Below, piece by piece: positions 34,812-45,944 of a DNA stretch of 64,000 nt. Under the pieces are notes generated by a model that ran no database searches, was not told where the DNA came from, and worked only from the letters and a program-made list of their open reading frames with translations. Source of the stretch: Diogma glabrata. Lineage: Eukaryota; Arthropoda; Insecta; Diptera; Cylindrotomidae. The translations under genes and the position numbers were made by a program. Positions within the stretch are counted from its first letter, which is position 1. Each line of letters starts with the position of its first letter. The DNA is taken from contig OY856187.1 in NCBI GenBank assembly GCA_963693315.1, positions 71,032,033 to 71,096,032 on the forward strand. Reading direction: 5' to 3'.

Positions 34812-35756
34812 TTAAAATATTTTTAATTTCGTAAAAATAGTGATAATTATTATGAAAAAGGTTATTAAAATATTTAATCTTATATTTGTGGATCCATTTG
34901 AATGGGATGTCTTTGATTTTGTTGAACAAAGAGTTTTATATTGGTCATCACAATTCCACTCTGCCCCAATACTCTGACATTGCGAACAAGATTCACCATC
35001 ACGATAAACTGGATGGCTTACAGCAGTTTTATTTCCGTAATTACAGACTAAAATTGAACTTAATGCATCTGAAAGTTTTGCCTTTTTATAGACTCCAAAA
35101 GCACAGCCGACGTACTCACAATCATCATGCACGATTTGAACGATATTAATTGTATTAGTGTCGAACCTATACGTTTTAATTAGTTCACTTGTAATAGAAT
35201 GGTGTTCTAGATCCCATTTATCAATAGAATCGACTATTGAGCTATCTATATTGTTAATAGAAATAGATTTTACATAATTCTGATTAATGCGCATATTTTG
35301 GCCAGGGCTCTTAAATGTTTTTGACGATAAGCATATGTCTTCGTTTGTAGTAATGCACTCCTCTAATTGTTTTCTTGCTAAGTATTCTAATTCCTTATCC
35401 CATTTCATAATTTTCATTCTGCTTGCCTGAGGGCTTTTCATATGACTACGTATAATATTATGTTTATCTAATATTTTTTCTATTAAATGGGCACTCATAT
35501 CAGTAACATTCATTTCAACGCAATCATATTTAGGTATTTTTTTGGCATCACAAATAATATGATCTGTTTTGGGTTCACAAGCGTTTTTAATGCGTTCTTC
35601 ACAGTAATCAAACTTTTCATATATATCAAAATCACTTTTAATTTCTGATGTATTGGACTGTTTAAGAATATCGACACTAGGTAATCCGGATTGGTTTATT
35701 TGTTGATGAGAATAATCAATAATAATTGCAAACACACAAAGAAGTAAGTAAAACAT
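34812..35756 (-). CDS. CAP / antigen-5-like protein with signal peptide and hydrophobic C-terminus
   Basis: Intact 314-residue single-exon protein; the ATG at 35756 was chosen because the upstream extension starts at GTG. Residues 1-18 (MFYLLLCVFAIIIDYSHQ) look like a signal peptide. A linker and Cys-rich pre-domain follow (FDYCEERIKNACEPKTDHII, then PKYDCVEMN), then the CAP domain: LDKHNIIRSHM (His), MKIMKWDKELEYLARKQLEE, FKSPGQNMRI, DKWDLEHHS, NIVQIVHDDCEYVGCAFGVY, ILVCNYGN, YRDGESCSQC, QYKTLCS. After a Ser/Asn-rich spacer comes LNILITFFIIIITIFTKLKI, a hydrophobic end that could be a GPI-anchor signal or a single membrane pass. The usual GHF.Q block reads INIVQ, so the second pocket His is absent. 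Strongly diverged from the gene at 22092. Confidence 0.85.
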   Translation of the reverse strand: MFYLLLCVFAIIIDYSHQQINQSGLPSVDILKQSNTSEIKSDFDIYEKFDYCEERIKNACEPKTDHIICDAKKIPKYDCVEMNVTDMSAHLIEKILDKHNIIRSHMKSPQASRMKIMKWDKELEYLARKQLEECITTNEDICLSSKTFKSPGQNMRINQNYVKSISINNIDSSIVDSIDKWDLEHHSITSELIKTYRFDTNTINIVQIVHDDCEYVGCAFGVYKKAKLSDALSSILVCNYGNKTAVSHPVYRDGESCSQCQSIGAEWNCDDQYKTLCSTKSKTSHSNGSTNIRLNILITFFIIIITIFTKLKIF

Positions 35757-36375
35757 TTCTATATTCACAATATAGCTCCTATGAACTATAGTTTTGTATT
35801 TTAAATTAATTACTAAATCAATTTTAGTAATTTACGGGATATATATAGTTTTAAAGTTAAACATAATTTATTTATAAAACAGGAAATATTTATTACATAC
35901 AAAGCTGATAAAGAGTTGATTATCCAAAATGATTCAAACTCAGTTGAATAGAAATTCTATTCAAAAATTTACATTCATCAGTTTTCACAGAGCAGTGGTT
36001 CATGTCAATTAATTTAGATTAAAACAACTAATACAGTCATATAACTCTATGCATCGGGGACGTATAACTATATAGTTAAGGTGACCAGACGTGCTCCTTC
36101 CGGAAGAACAATACTCCTTTGAGCGGTTTAGAACTCCTTTAGTATTCCTAGTGGCAATGCATGCTCCTGAAGCTAGTGTTGACATATTCAAAAGTTTTAT
36201 TAATATGATATGCCAAGTAGAATCCACTTAAAATAGTTATATGTACATCTTTTAGAAGATAATCATTATCACAATCTCAAGGTTGAAGGATGTTGGGAAA
36301 AAGTCTATTTTGTTTTTTTTAGAATTTTTCGTATTTTTTTTTGTTGTTTAATTTTTTGTATTTTTTTTTAATGAT
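35757..36375. other. No gene seen; possible hAT-end word
   Basis: AT-rich 5' flank of the CAP gene. At 36077-36130 GGTGACCAGACGTGCTCCTT resembles the terminal words of some hAT elements (GGTGACCAGACGTCC), and several CTCCTT words follow; no second end was found. Confidence 0.35.
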
Positions 36376-37095
36376 TTACTTCGATCTGAAAGACCTGTCT
36401 TACATTCATGAGCCAAAAGTGAAATTCTTACTCCCACTTTTTTTGGCATTTCTCGACGTTTTAGGACCTACTGATTCTAAAAAAGGAAAAAAATGTATGT
36501 TTGTCGGCCGGCCGGCCGGATATCATTACCTACGCTGCAGGGAAAACCGCTGGAGGGATTTCAAAATTTTTTTCTCAAAAAAAAATAGAAAAAAATAGGT
36601 ATAATCTAAAAATAGGTATAATCTATCTAAAAATCTAAAAATAGGTATCTAAAAGTAGGTATAATCAACGGACAGGTCCGAAAGGACGCTGTGTTCGATA
36701 AATGTACCGGAAGTGTGTCAAAAACAGCAAATTTTCATATTTTTGGCTTAAAAAACGTTCATTTTAAGTGATTACGAGTAGGAACATTGAATTTGGAGAA
36801 ATCTTGATGGTAGGGATTGGTATGTGAGATCAAAAACTAGATTATTGCATTATTAGTTTCTCAAAAAAATGTTGTCAAAAGAAAGATTATATGAAAATCC
36901 CAATTTTTTGGAACAAAATAAAATTAATAATTTGTATGACATGAAATTTTATTATTGTTAGAGAGAATTATGGCATTATAATTTTGTCAAAAAAATAATG
37001 TCAGGTGTGTCAAAAAATGAGTTCATTTATATTTTTAGCCAATTTTTTGGAAAAAAAAATGTAGCTGTTTTTATGACGTAAATGTAATTGAAAAA
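36376..37095 (-). repeat. Family R copy, reverse orientation
   Basis: Starts TTACTTCGATCTGAAAGACC, contains CCGGCCGGCCGG inside the tail, ACAGGTCCGAAAGGACGCTG, GATTACGAGTAGGAACATT and the ACAAACTTATAATGC module in reverse, and ends ACGTAAATGTAATTG next to a forward head. Short tandem copies of AAAATAGGTATAATC occur at 36592-36665. Confidence 0.8.
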
Positions 37096-38492
37096 ATATG
37101 GCGGGGCTTAAATCTCACAGCTCTGAGATATCAAGACTTCGGTCTGGGTTTAGGATTTTGATATAGTTTTCGGCAAAAAACTTTTATGAGGACATGGCTT
37201 TTTGTTTTGGGCAGCGATGTGTATCAAACATAACTCTTTGTTAAAGTACAAGTATTTTTTATTTCTGTTTAAAAATTTATTACAAAACTAACACGAAACA
37301 TCAACACGTTGCCGGAAAATGATAATCAAAATTCCAAAAATATTGTTAAATTAAATAAAATCAAACTTTTTCATAATTCTAAAAATATTCCAAAAATTAG
37401 AATAAAATCAAATATTTAAATATTTTCTAAATTCCAATAATATTTCAAAAATTCTTAAAAATTCAAACTTTTTCCAAAATTCTAAAAATATTGCAAAAAT
37501 TATTACAAAATCAAAAATTGAAAATTTTTTCAAAATTCCAAAAATTATAATAATAACAAAAATTTTAAATTTTTCAAAATTCTAAAAATATTTCAAAAAT
37601 TCTTACAAAATCAAAACTTAAAACTTTTTCCAAAATTCTAAAAATATTGCAAAAATTATTACAAAATCAATATTACAAACTTTTTCACCATTCCAAAAAT
37701 ATTTCAAAAACTATAACAAATTCAAAAATTTCCATGTCCAATTTCATTTTAAATTACATTTACGTCATAAAAACACCTATATTTTTTTCTCAAAAAATTG
37801 ACTAAAATATTAAATGAAATCATTTTTTGTCCCACTTGACATTATTTTTTGACAAACTTATAATGCCCATAATTCTCTATAATAATAATAAAATATCATG
37901 TCATACGAACTATTAATTTTATTTTTTTCTAAAAAAATAGGGTAAAAAATAAATAAAAACCTTTCTTTTGACACACTTGACAACATTTTTTGACAAACTT
38001 ATAATGCCATAATTCTCCATATTAATAATAAAATTTCATTTCAAACAAGCAATTTTATTTTTTTCCAAAAAGTTGGGTAAAAAAAATAAATAAAAATCTT
38101 TCTTTTGACACACTTGACAACATTTTTTTGACAAACTTATAATGCAATAACTAGTTTTTGATCTCATCTCTCATTCCTACTCGTAATCACTTAAAATGAA
38201 CGTTTTTTAAGCCAAAAATATGAAAATTTGCTATTTTTGACACACATAATAATTTTTTGACACATTTCCGGTACAGTTATCGAACACAGCGTCCTTTCGG
38301 ACCTGTCCCTTGTGAAAACCTATTATTAGAAAAAAAATTTTTGAAATCCCTCGGCCAACAGACAGACACACTTTTTTTTTTGCTTTTTTAGAATCAGTAG
38401 GTCCTGAAACGTTGAGAAATGCGAAAAAATTGGGGGTAAGAATTTCACTTTGAGCTCATGAATGTAATACTTAGGTCTTTCAGAACGAAGTT
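37096..38492 (+). repeat. Family R copy, forward
   Basis: From TATGGCGGGGCTTAAATC to TTTCAGAACGAAGTTA. It has the head, AT minisatellite, two or three TGACACACTTGACA modules and the tail, with a short deletion in the tail around 38160-38180 (the CATACCAATCCC to TTTAATG segment is reduced). Confidence 0.8.
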
Positions 38493-40349
38493 ATATGGAG
38501 GGGCTGAAATCTCAAGCTCTGAGATATCAAGACTTCGGTCTGGGTTAAGGATTTTGATATAGTTTTCGGCAAAAAACTTTAATGAGGACATGGTTTTTAG
38601 TTTTGATCAGCGATGTATATCAAACATAACTCTTTGTTAAAGTACAAGCATGTTTTTATCTCTGTTTAGAAATTTATTACAAAACTAACACGACACAACA
38701 ATACGTTGCCGGAAAATTATAACAGATCATAAATTAACATAATTTAGTGAACAGATGATTGCTGTGTGAAATTACCCAAAAACCTCTCCATTTAGCGTTT
38801 CGAGGAAATATTAAAAAATCACAAATTCATAATTCTTTCAAAATTCCAAAAGTATTGTAAAAATTAAATAAAATCGAACTTTTTCAAAATTCCAAAAATA
38901 TTCAAAAAATTAGAATAAAATCAATTATTTAAACTTTTTTTGAATTCCAATAATATTCCAAAAAATTCTTAAAAATTCAAACTTTTTCCAAAATTCTAAA
39001 AATATTGCAAAAATTATTACAAAATCAAAAATTGAAATTTTTTTCAAAATTCCAAAAATTATAATAAAATCAAAATTTAAAATTTTTCAAAATTCTAAAA
39101 ATATTCCAAACATTCTTACAAAATCAAAAACAAAAACTTTTTTCAAAATTCTAAAGATGTGGCGAAAATTACTACAAAATCAAAAATACAAACTTTTTTT
39201 AAAATTCCAAAAATATTTCAAAAACTATAACAAATTCAAAAATTTCCATGTCCAATTTCATTTTCAATTACATATACGTCATCAAAACAGCTACATTTTT
39301 TTCCAAAAAATTGACTAACAAATAGATGACATCATTTTTTGACACACTTAACATTATTTTTTTGACAAACTTATAATGCCATAATTCTCAATAATAATAA
39401 TAAAATTTCATTTCAAACAAATAATTATTTTTATTTTTTCCCAAAAAATTGGGCAAAAAAATAAATAAAAATCTTTCTTTTGACACACTTGACAACATTT
39501 TTTTGACAAACTTATAAAAGCGTAATTCTCTATAATAATAATCAAATTTCTTTTCAAACAAATAATTAATCTTACTTTTTTTCAAAAAATTTGCTAAAAA
39601 AATAAATAAAAATCTTTCTTTTGACACACTTGACAACAATTTTATGACAAACTTATACTGCTATAATTCTCTATAATAATAATAAAATTTCATATCAAAC
39701 AAATAATTAATTTTATTTTTTTTCAAAAATTGGGTAAATAAAAATCTTTCTTTTGACACACTTGACAACATTTTTTGGACAAAATGATAATGCCATAATT
39801 CTCAATAATAATAATAAAATTTCATTTCAAACAAATAATTAATTTTATTTTTTTACAAAAAATTGGGTAAAAAATAAATGAAAATCTTTCCTTTGACACA
39901 CTTGACAACATTTTTTTGCAAACTTATAATGCAATAATCTAGTTTTTGATTTCACATACCAATCCCTTCCATCAAGATTTCTCGAAATTTAATTTTCCTA
40001 CTCGTAATCACTTAAAATGAACGTTTTTTAAGCCAAAAATATGAAAACTTGCTATTTTTGACACACATAATGATTTTTTTGACACTTTTCCGGTACAGTT
40101 ATCGAACACAGCGTCCTTTTGGACCTGTCCCCTGAGTATACCTATATTTAGAAAAAAAAAATTTTGAAATCCCTCCAGCGGTTTTCCCTGCAGCGTAGGT
40201 AATGTTGGCCGGGCGGCAGACAGACATTTTTTTTTTGCTTTTTTGGAATCAGTAGGTCCTAAAACGCCGAGAAATGCCGAAAAAAGTGGGGGTAAGAATG
40301 TCACTTTTGGCTCATGAATGTAATACTTAGGTCTTTCTGACCGAAGTAA
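38493..40349 (+). repeat. Family R copy, forward, longest
   Basis: Directly abuts the previous copy and runs from TATGGAGGGGCTGAAATC to CTTTCTGACCGAAGTAA. Its internal module is expanded: about five tandem units of roughly 140 bp between 39322 and 39930, each with TTGACACACTTGACAACATT, ACAAACTTATAATGCC, CTCAATAATAATAATAAA and TTTTATTTTTTTCC words. Confidence 0.85.
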
Positions 40350-40900
40350 TGAAATTGAAAATGATTTCATTTAATTTTTTAGTCAATTTTTTTGATAAAA
40401 AAATGTAGCTGTTTTTATGACGTAAATGTAATTTAAAATGAAATTGGACATGGAAATTTTTGAATTTGTTATAGTTTTTGAAATAGTTTTGGAATTTTGA
40501 AAAAAGTTTGTAATTTTGATTTTGTAATAATTTTTGCAATATTTTTAGAATTTTGGAAAAAGTTTTAATTTTTGATTTTGTAAGAATTTTTGGAATATAT
40601 TTAGAATTTTGAAAAATTTTAAATTTTTGATTTTATTATAATTTTTGCAATTTTGAAAAAATTTCAATTTTCTATTTTGTAATAATTTTTGCAATAATTT
40701 TAGGATTTTGGAAAAAGTTTGAATTTTTAAGAATTTTTGGAATATTATTGGAATTTAGAAAAAGTCTAAATATTTGATTTTATTCTAATTTTTTGAATAT
40801 TTTTGGAATTTTGAAAAAAGTTCGATTTTATTTAATTTTTACAATATTTTTGGAATTTTGAAAGAAATATGAATTTGTGATTTTGTAATATTTTTTCGAA
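40350..40900 (-). repeat. Family R internal portion, reverse orientation
   Basis: Reverse complement of the internal region: GTAGCTGTTTTTATGACGTA, GAAATTGGACATGGAAATTT, then the AT minisatellite in reverse (TTTTTGGAATTTTGAAAAAA). Head and tail are missing. It forms a large inverted pair with 38800-39310. Confidence 0.8.
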
Positions 40901-40902
40901 AA

Positions 40903-41280
40903 AAGTAAAAACGGTGACCTATTGCTGACACTTCGGTGTCCGTCCGAATTTCTACATAATCGATTTTCTCACAAACTATAAGTGCTATCAACTTGAAATT
41001 TTTACAGTTATACAATGCATTTGTCTACGCCGCACGCCTACTAACAACAAAAAAATTATGAATATTTGCTTTTATCTATATTTTATGGACAAAGATAAGG
41101 AGATAGTAAAACAAAAGTTTTTTTAAGGAATCAAATTTGGTTTAAAAAAATCAAAAAAAAATCGAAATATTTCAAAAACACATTTCACTAAATTATCGAC
41201 TGCTTAGTTTTTAAGTTGTTTCCAAAAACGTGTTTATTTTTTTGTCCACCACCTTAACTTCGAACATCACTAAGCAAAAA
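40903..41280 (+). repeat. Family S dispersed repeat, copy 2
   Basis: Collinear with 23834-24165. Slightly longer at the left (GCTGACACTTCGGTGTCCGT). Contains TCTCACAAACTATAAGTGC, ACAGTTATACAATGC and TTAACTTCGAACATCAC. Confidence 0.75.
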
Positions 41281-41482
41281 ATATTGCGACGCTGATGCGT
41301 AGGCTGACTTCACCACAGCTCTGGAAACATAATGTCTGGATATATAATGAACTAATATCCATCAAATACTTTAATTAAAATCTACCCAATATTATGGACT
41401 TCGTAGTTCTAATAATAAAAATATTAAAGAAAGCCGGGGCCCTATTCCCGAACACATAAATGTCATCACAATATTGTAAATT
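41281..41482. other. Intergenic, pre-insertion target of LINE
   Basis: Short AT-rich segment between family S and the LINE; it contains CACAATATTGTAAATTCAC, similar to CACAATATTGTGAATCGG near 46030 beyond the LINE, so the target itself may be a small repeat. Confidence 0.4.
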
Positions 41483-41896
41483 CACACAAGTATTTTGAAA
41501 ACGTTTTGGTTCATTAGATACAGGATTTGTAGTTTAAATAAGAATTAAATGAACGAACTTAAGAATTACATGTGTATGTTTTAATTAAAAATCACAATTT
41601 CAATCATAATACAGTACTGTTTTATTGTCATATTCATAAACTGTTTTACATTGTATCATCATCAATATTATCTTGTTTTTTTTACTTACAATAAAAATAC
41701 AGTGAAAGATTAAAGTGTTAGGATTGTACATTATAATTGGTACATTTAATGATAAACTGTATAATCAAGAACTAAAACTAAATTAAAAATCTGTTAGTTA
41801 AATTTAGCAATATAAATATTTGGAAAGAATTGTGTTACATTTTTGATATTTTCGAACGTGAAATTTATTTTGTTTTTTGTTTTCCATTAAATCATT

Positions 41897-42754
41897 ATGA
41901 AGGATTGTTTTTGGTGCAACAAGCCTGAGGAGGACTCTGGAATGATGGAATGTTTGATTTGTGAAAATGTTTTCCATGCCATCAGGTGTGGTGGTTTATC
42001 GAATGAGGCTCTTACCATTGTTAACTCAATGAAAAATTTAAAATTTTTATGTGACGATTGATTTGATCATGGTGTTTCCAAAATCAGAAGGAATGTGTCA
42101 ATTCCGTCTACACTTTCATCGACTGGAGTTAATGCGTCAACTGCTACCGCTACCGCTTCTGCTAACGATGAAAAGTCCTCAATGGAAGTGATATTAAAAA
42201 GTATTGATGAGTTGAGGGCTGATATTAACATCATAAAGAAGACTTTATTAGAGAGTCCATTAACCAGCAAGGAGTTGGATTTAACGGTGCCTAGCCCGCC
42301 TAGGAAAAAGTCGTATGCTATGCGGCAAAACATTACTTCTAACCACAACTCAAACAGTGAAGCTAAATCGTTAGCTGTTGGATCCAGGCAAGTTAGTGAC
42401 ATCGTGATTGGTTCAGCATCTCCCTCAATGAATACACTAATTGCAGTGGTGCCTCCAAAAAAATGGGTATTTGTGTCTAGATTGTCTTCTGCTACATCCG
42501 ATGAAGATTTTAAAAAGTACCTGACGGAAACTGTTCAAATTCAGTTCACTGAATGTTTTAGGATTGAGTCTAAAAACCATCAAGGTGAAAATCGTCCTTA
42601 TGTTTCATACAAAATTGGAGTTACTAATGTGTTGCACTTCGAGAAACTTTTGTTACCGCTCTCCTGGCCTTCAGGATTATTAATAAAGGAATTTATATTT
42701 TATCCAAGGGAAAGAAATTTTCCACGAATAAGTGCTCAAGCAACGGTCAAATAG
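41897..42754 (+). pseudogene. LINE ORF1: PHD finger plus RNA-binding-like C-terminal domain, one in-frame TGA
   Basis: The ATG at 41897 opens CFWCNKPEEDSGMMECLICE, then FHAIRCGGL and KFLCDD, a PHD zinc finger. TGA at 42059-42061 (codon 55) falls exactly where the last zinc-ligand Cys is expected (CDD-stop), a one-base change from TGT or TGC. The same frame continues to 42754: a Ser/Ala-rich linker, a possible short coiled coil (LKSIDELRADINIIKKTLLE), then KKWVFVSRLSSATSDEDFKK and SYKIGVTNVLHFEKL, a domain shared with the ORF1 relic at 49094. ORF1 proteins bind element RNA. The TGA may be disabling or read through. Confidence 0.8.
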
Positions 42755-45711
42755 TGAACGCTAATCAAACTCAACATCCATCATCTATGCCATCTATAAA
42801 CTCTAAAAAATTTAATGTCTTATCTCATCACGTGAATGTATCAGACCTTAAGTCAACTTTCATCAAATTATATTATCAAAACTCTAGAGGCTTGAAAACT
42901 AAATTGAACGAATTTAAATTAGCGGTTCGACTAAATAATTTCGATCTGGTTTGCTTAACTGAAACTTGGTTAAATGATTCTATTAATTCAAATGAAGCAT
43001 TCGATGAAAGATATGTAGTTGTAAGAAAGGATCGAAACCTACAATTGTCTAACAAAACTGATGGTGGAGGAGCACTTATAGCATTGAACAAAAATATTGA
43101 ATTTTCTGCACTTCCTTCTCTGGATTCTTTTGCCTTTGATGATGTTTGGATCAAAATCAGTCTGTTGAATGGGTTTTATTTATTCGTTTGTAATATTTAT
43201 TTTAGTTGTGGTACGCCTTTTGATGAATTCAAGCGGTTTTTGGACCACTTGTCAAACTTACGATACACCTCTGGTGAAAATTCACAGTTTCTAGTAGTTG
43301 GTGATTTTAACCTATCATGCATCGACTGGTTAGTGAATAATCCTAAATATATAACTGCACGGCGTTTTGAAGGTCGAATGTCTGAGTATTTGATTGAGAC
43401 AATGGAATTGTCAATGCTTTCTCAAATCAATCATGTCAAAAATTTTCAAAATAAATTGTTAGATCTAATATTTACCAATCTTCCAATCATGAATTATGAT
43501 GTCAGCAGAAGTATTACTGCGCTTTCTAAAATCGATCGATATCATCCTCCATTGAGTGTTTGCCTTAATTCAATTAAACCTAAAACTCAATCTTTGTTCT
43601 CATTTCCTTCAATTAACCTAAGTAAAGTGGACTATGAGCTGGTTACATCTAGCCTGAATCTAGTTGATTGGGAATCATATTTTGACGGTTCACCGGTTAA
43701 CGTTGCAGTTGACTTGTTCTATGACAAGCTTATGGCGATCGTTAAACCATATATTGCAACAGTTAAACCATCAATTAAGAAATATTCCTGCTGGTATTCT
43801 CAATCCTTGATATCCCTTATTAAGAAAAAGGAAAGAATTAGATCAAAATATAAAAAAGGCAAAAATCCTTCTGATTTAATCTTATATTCTTCCCTTAGAA
43901 TCAATATTAAAAAAGAAATAGTCAGTTGTTTTGAAGCATATACTCTCTTAATGGAGAGATCAATGGTAGAGAAACCTAAAAAGTTCTGGGACTATAATAA
44001 GGCGTTAAGGTCTAAATCTGAATTCCCCTCTGTAATGTTCTTTGATAAAAAAGAGTCTAATCAGCCTGAAGTGATTTGTAACTTGTTTGAAGAGAATTTT
44101 AATTCGGTTTATACCAACAGTTTTCTTTCCCCAATAAGCTCTCTTTCCGTTCATCATATTGATTCTTCTCACATAATAACAGAAGATGATGTGTCTCTAA
44201 TGATATCCAAACTTGAGAGTGATAAAGGCCCTGGTCCAGATCTGATTTCTAATTTATTTATAAAAAATATTGCTTCTGGTATAGTTGAACCTTTAACAAT
44301 GCTATTTAATTTATCACTTCAACAATCGACATTTCCGGATAAATGGAAGGAATCTTTCATAATTCCGATTTTCAAATCAGGTGACATGGCGAACGTTGCG
44401 AATTATAGACCAATATCTATTATGAATGCTTTTGCGAAAATTCTAGAAAAACTTGTGCATGCTAGAGTCTTTCAACTGGTTAAGCAGAAAATTAATCCTC
44501 AACAACACGGTTTTATTTCTGGTCGTTCCACGACTTCTAGTCTTCTTGAATTTCTAATTGATAAGAATATTCAAGTAGATTGTATTCATACAGACTTTTC
44601 AAAGGCCTTTGACAAAGTTAAACATGAAATCATGGTTTCTAAACTTGATCTTTTTGGTTTACCTTATAATCTTATTCAGTGGTTTGCTTCATACCTAACG
44701 AATCGCATGCAGTATGTCAAATTCAATGGAAACTTATCAAAAGGATTTATTCCCTCGTCTGGTGTACCCCAGGGCTCCATTCTCGGTCCCCTGCTATTCT
44801 TTCTTTTCATTGATGACTTATCGAAGATATTTCAGTGTGCTCATCTCTTCTATGCAGATGATCTAAAAATCTTTCTATCAATTAAAAGTGTGCAAGATTG
44901 TCTTAAACTTCAACGAGATTTAAATGAACTTTATAACTGGTGTGTAATCAATGATTTGCAATTAAATATTAATAAGTGCAAGTTCATAACCTTTTCACGT
45001 AAAAGTCAAAATATTGTCTTTGATTATAACATTAATGGAATTTTGCTTGATCATGTTAACAGCATTAAAGATTTAGGTGTCATATTCGACTCTAAACTTC
45101 GTTTTGATGAGCATATTAATTATACCAATTTAAAGGCAATGAGACTTATGGGTTTCATTTGCAGAAGGTGCAGAGAATTTCGTAATCCTAAAGTGCTAAT
45201 AGCATTATTCAATAGCCTAGTTCGGAGTATTCTGGAATATGGTTGTCATATTTGGCACCCTTATTATGACACATACTCTAAGTTAATTGAAAGAACGCAA
45301 AGCAGATTTACGAGAATTGTGTGTTTTAATGCTATACCATGCACTGGGAAATTCTCATACCATACCAGGCTTGATAAGTTAAGTATGACTACTTTGGAGT
45401 CGCGAAGGTATCTACTTGATGAAGTCCTCTTATATAAAATTGTTAATTCTCTTATTGATACTGAGGTTCTATTCTATGTTAATTTTTATGCACCGTCCTA
45501 TAGAACTCGATTAAACCAGCTGTTTTTACCATCGGCCTCTCGAACAAATATAGGTATCTCCTCACCAATAACAAGACTTCAGATTTATCATAATGAGATT
45601 TTTTCAAGTGTTGATTTATTTCATGTTTCGTTAAGTGTATTCAGATCGAATTGTCGTATTATTTTAAATGATTTTGTAAATTCACATACTGATAAATTCT
45701 GCATAAAATAA
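42754..45711 (+). CDS. LINE ORF2: AP endonuclease and reverse transcriptase, intact
   Basis: 985 codons if begun at the GTG overlapping the ORF1 stop (TAGTG), 974 from the first ATG at 42787. The endonuclease at about residues 35-270 shows YYQNSRGLKTK, CLTETWLND (Glu), VVGDFNLSCIDW (catalytic Asp kept) and RYHPPLSVC. The RT spans about residues 490-760: GPGPDLISNLFIKN, SFIIPIFKSGD, NYRPISIMNAF, QHGFISGRSTTSSL, TDFSKAFDKVKHE (first catalytic Asp, near 615), SSGVPQGSILGPLLF, FYADDLKIFLSI (catalytic pair, near 701), then the thumb (IKDLGVIFDSKLRF, VRSILEYGCHIW). No RNase H. It reverse-transcribes element RNA at nicked target DNA. All key motifs are present, so it could be active if ORF1 is supplied. 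Confidence 0.93.
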   Translation: MNANQTQHPSSMPSINSKKFNVLSHHVNVSDLKSTFIKLYYQNSRGLKTKLNEFKLAVRLNNFDLVCLTETWLNDSINSNEAFDERYVVVRKDRNLQLSNKTDGGGALIALNKNIEFSALPSLDSFAFDDVWIKISLLNGFYLFVCNIYFSCGTPFDEFKRFLDHLSNLRYTSGENSQFLVVGDFNLSCIDWLVNNPKYITARRFEGRMSEYLIETMELSMLSQINHVKNFQNKLLDLIFTNLPIMNYDVSRSITALSKIDRYHPPLSVCLNSIKPKTQSLFSFPSINLSKVDYELVTSSLNLVDWESYFDGSPVNVAVDLFYDKLMAIVKPYIATVKPSIKKYSCWYSQSLISLIKKKERIRSKYKKGKNPSDLILYSSLRINIKKEIVSCFEAYTLLMERSMVEKPKKFWDYNKALRSKSEFPSVMFFDKKESNQPEVICNLFEENFNSVYTNSFLSPISSLSVHHIDSSHIITEDDVSLMISKLESDKGPGPDLISNLFIKNIASGIVEPLTMLFNLSLQQSTFPDKWKESFIIPIFKSGDMANVANYRPISIMNAFAKILEKLVHARVFQLVKQKINPQQHGFISGRSTTSSLLEFLIDKNIQVDCIHTDFSKAFDKVKHEIMVSKLDLFGLPYNLIQWFASYLTNRMQYVKFNGNLSKGFIPSSGVPQGSILGPLLFFLFIDDLSKIFQCAHLFYADDLKIFLSIKSVQDCLKLQRDLNELYNWCVINDLQLNINKCKFITFSRKSQNIVFDYNINGILLDHVNSIKDLGVIFDSKLRFDEHINYTNLKAMRLMGFICRRCREFRNPKVLIALFNSLVRSILEYGCHIWHPYYDTYSKLIERTQSRFTRIVCFNAIPCTGKFSYHTRLDKLSMTTLESRRYLLDEVLLYKIVNSLIDTEVLFYVNFYAPSYRTRLNQLFLPSASRTNIGISSPITRLQIYHNEIFSSVDLFHVSLSVFRSNCRIILNDFVNSHTDKFCIK

Positions 45712-45944
45712 TTTATTATTTAATTATTGTTTTAATGTTTTTATTTAAGTTTAGATGTTTTCGTTTGATGCAACTTTTGAGTCTCTTGACAAAAAAACTT
45801 AATTGCTAAATATTTAATGTTATTATTGTTACTTATTAATATTTTTTTTTTATTTTCTATTTTTAAATGTATTTCTCAATGGTGTACCATCTAGTTTTTA
45901 TTATAAATTGTTGTAGCATGTAACTGGGAAACTGTTTGCTGCAA

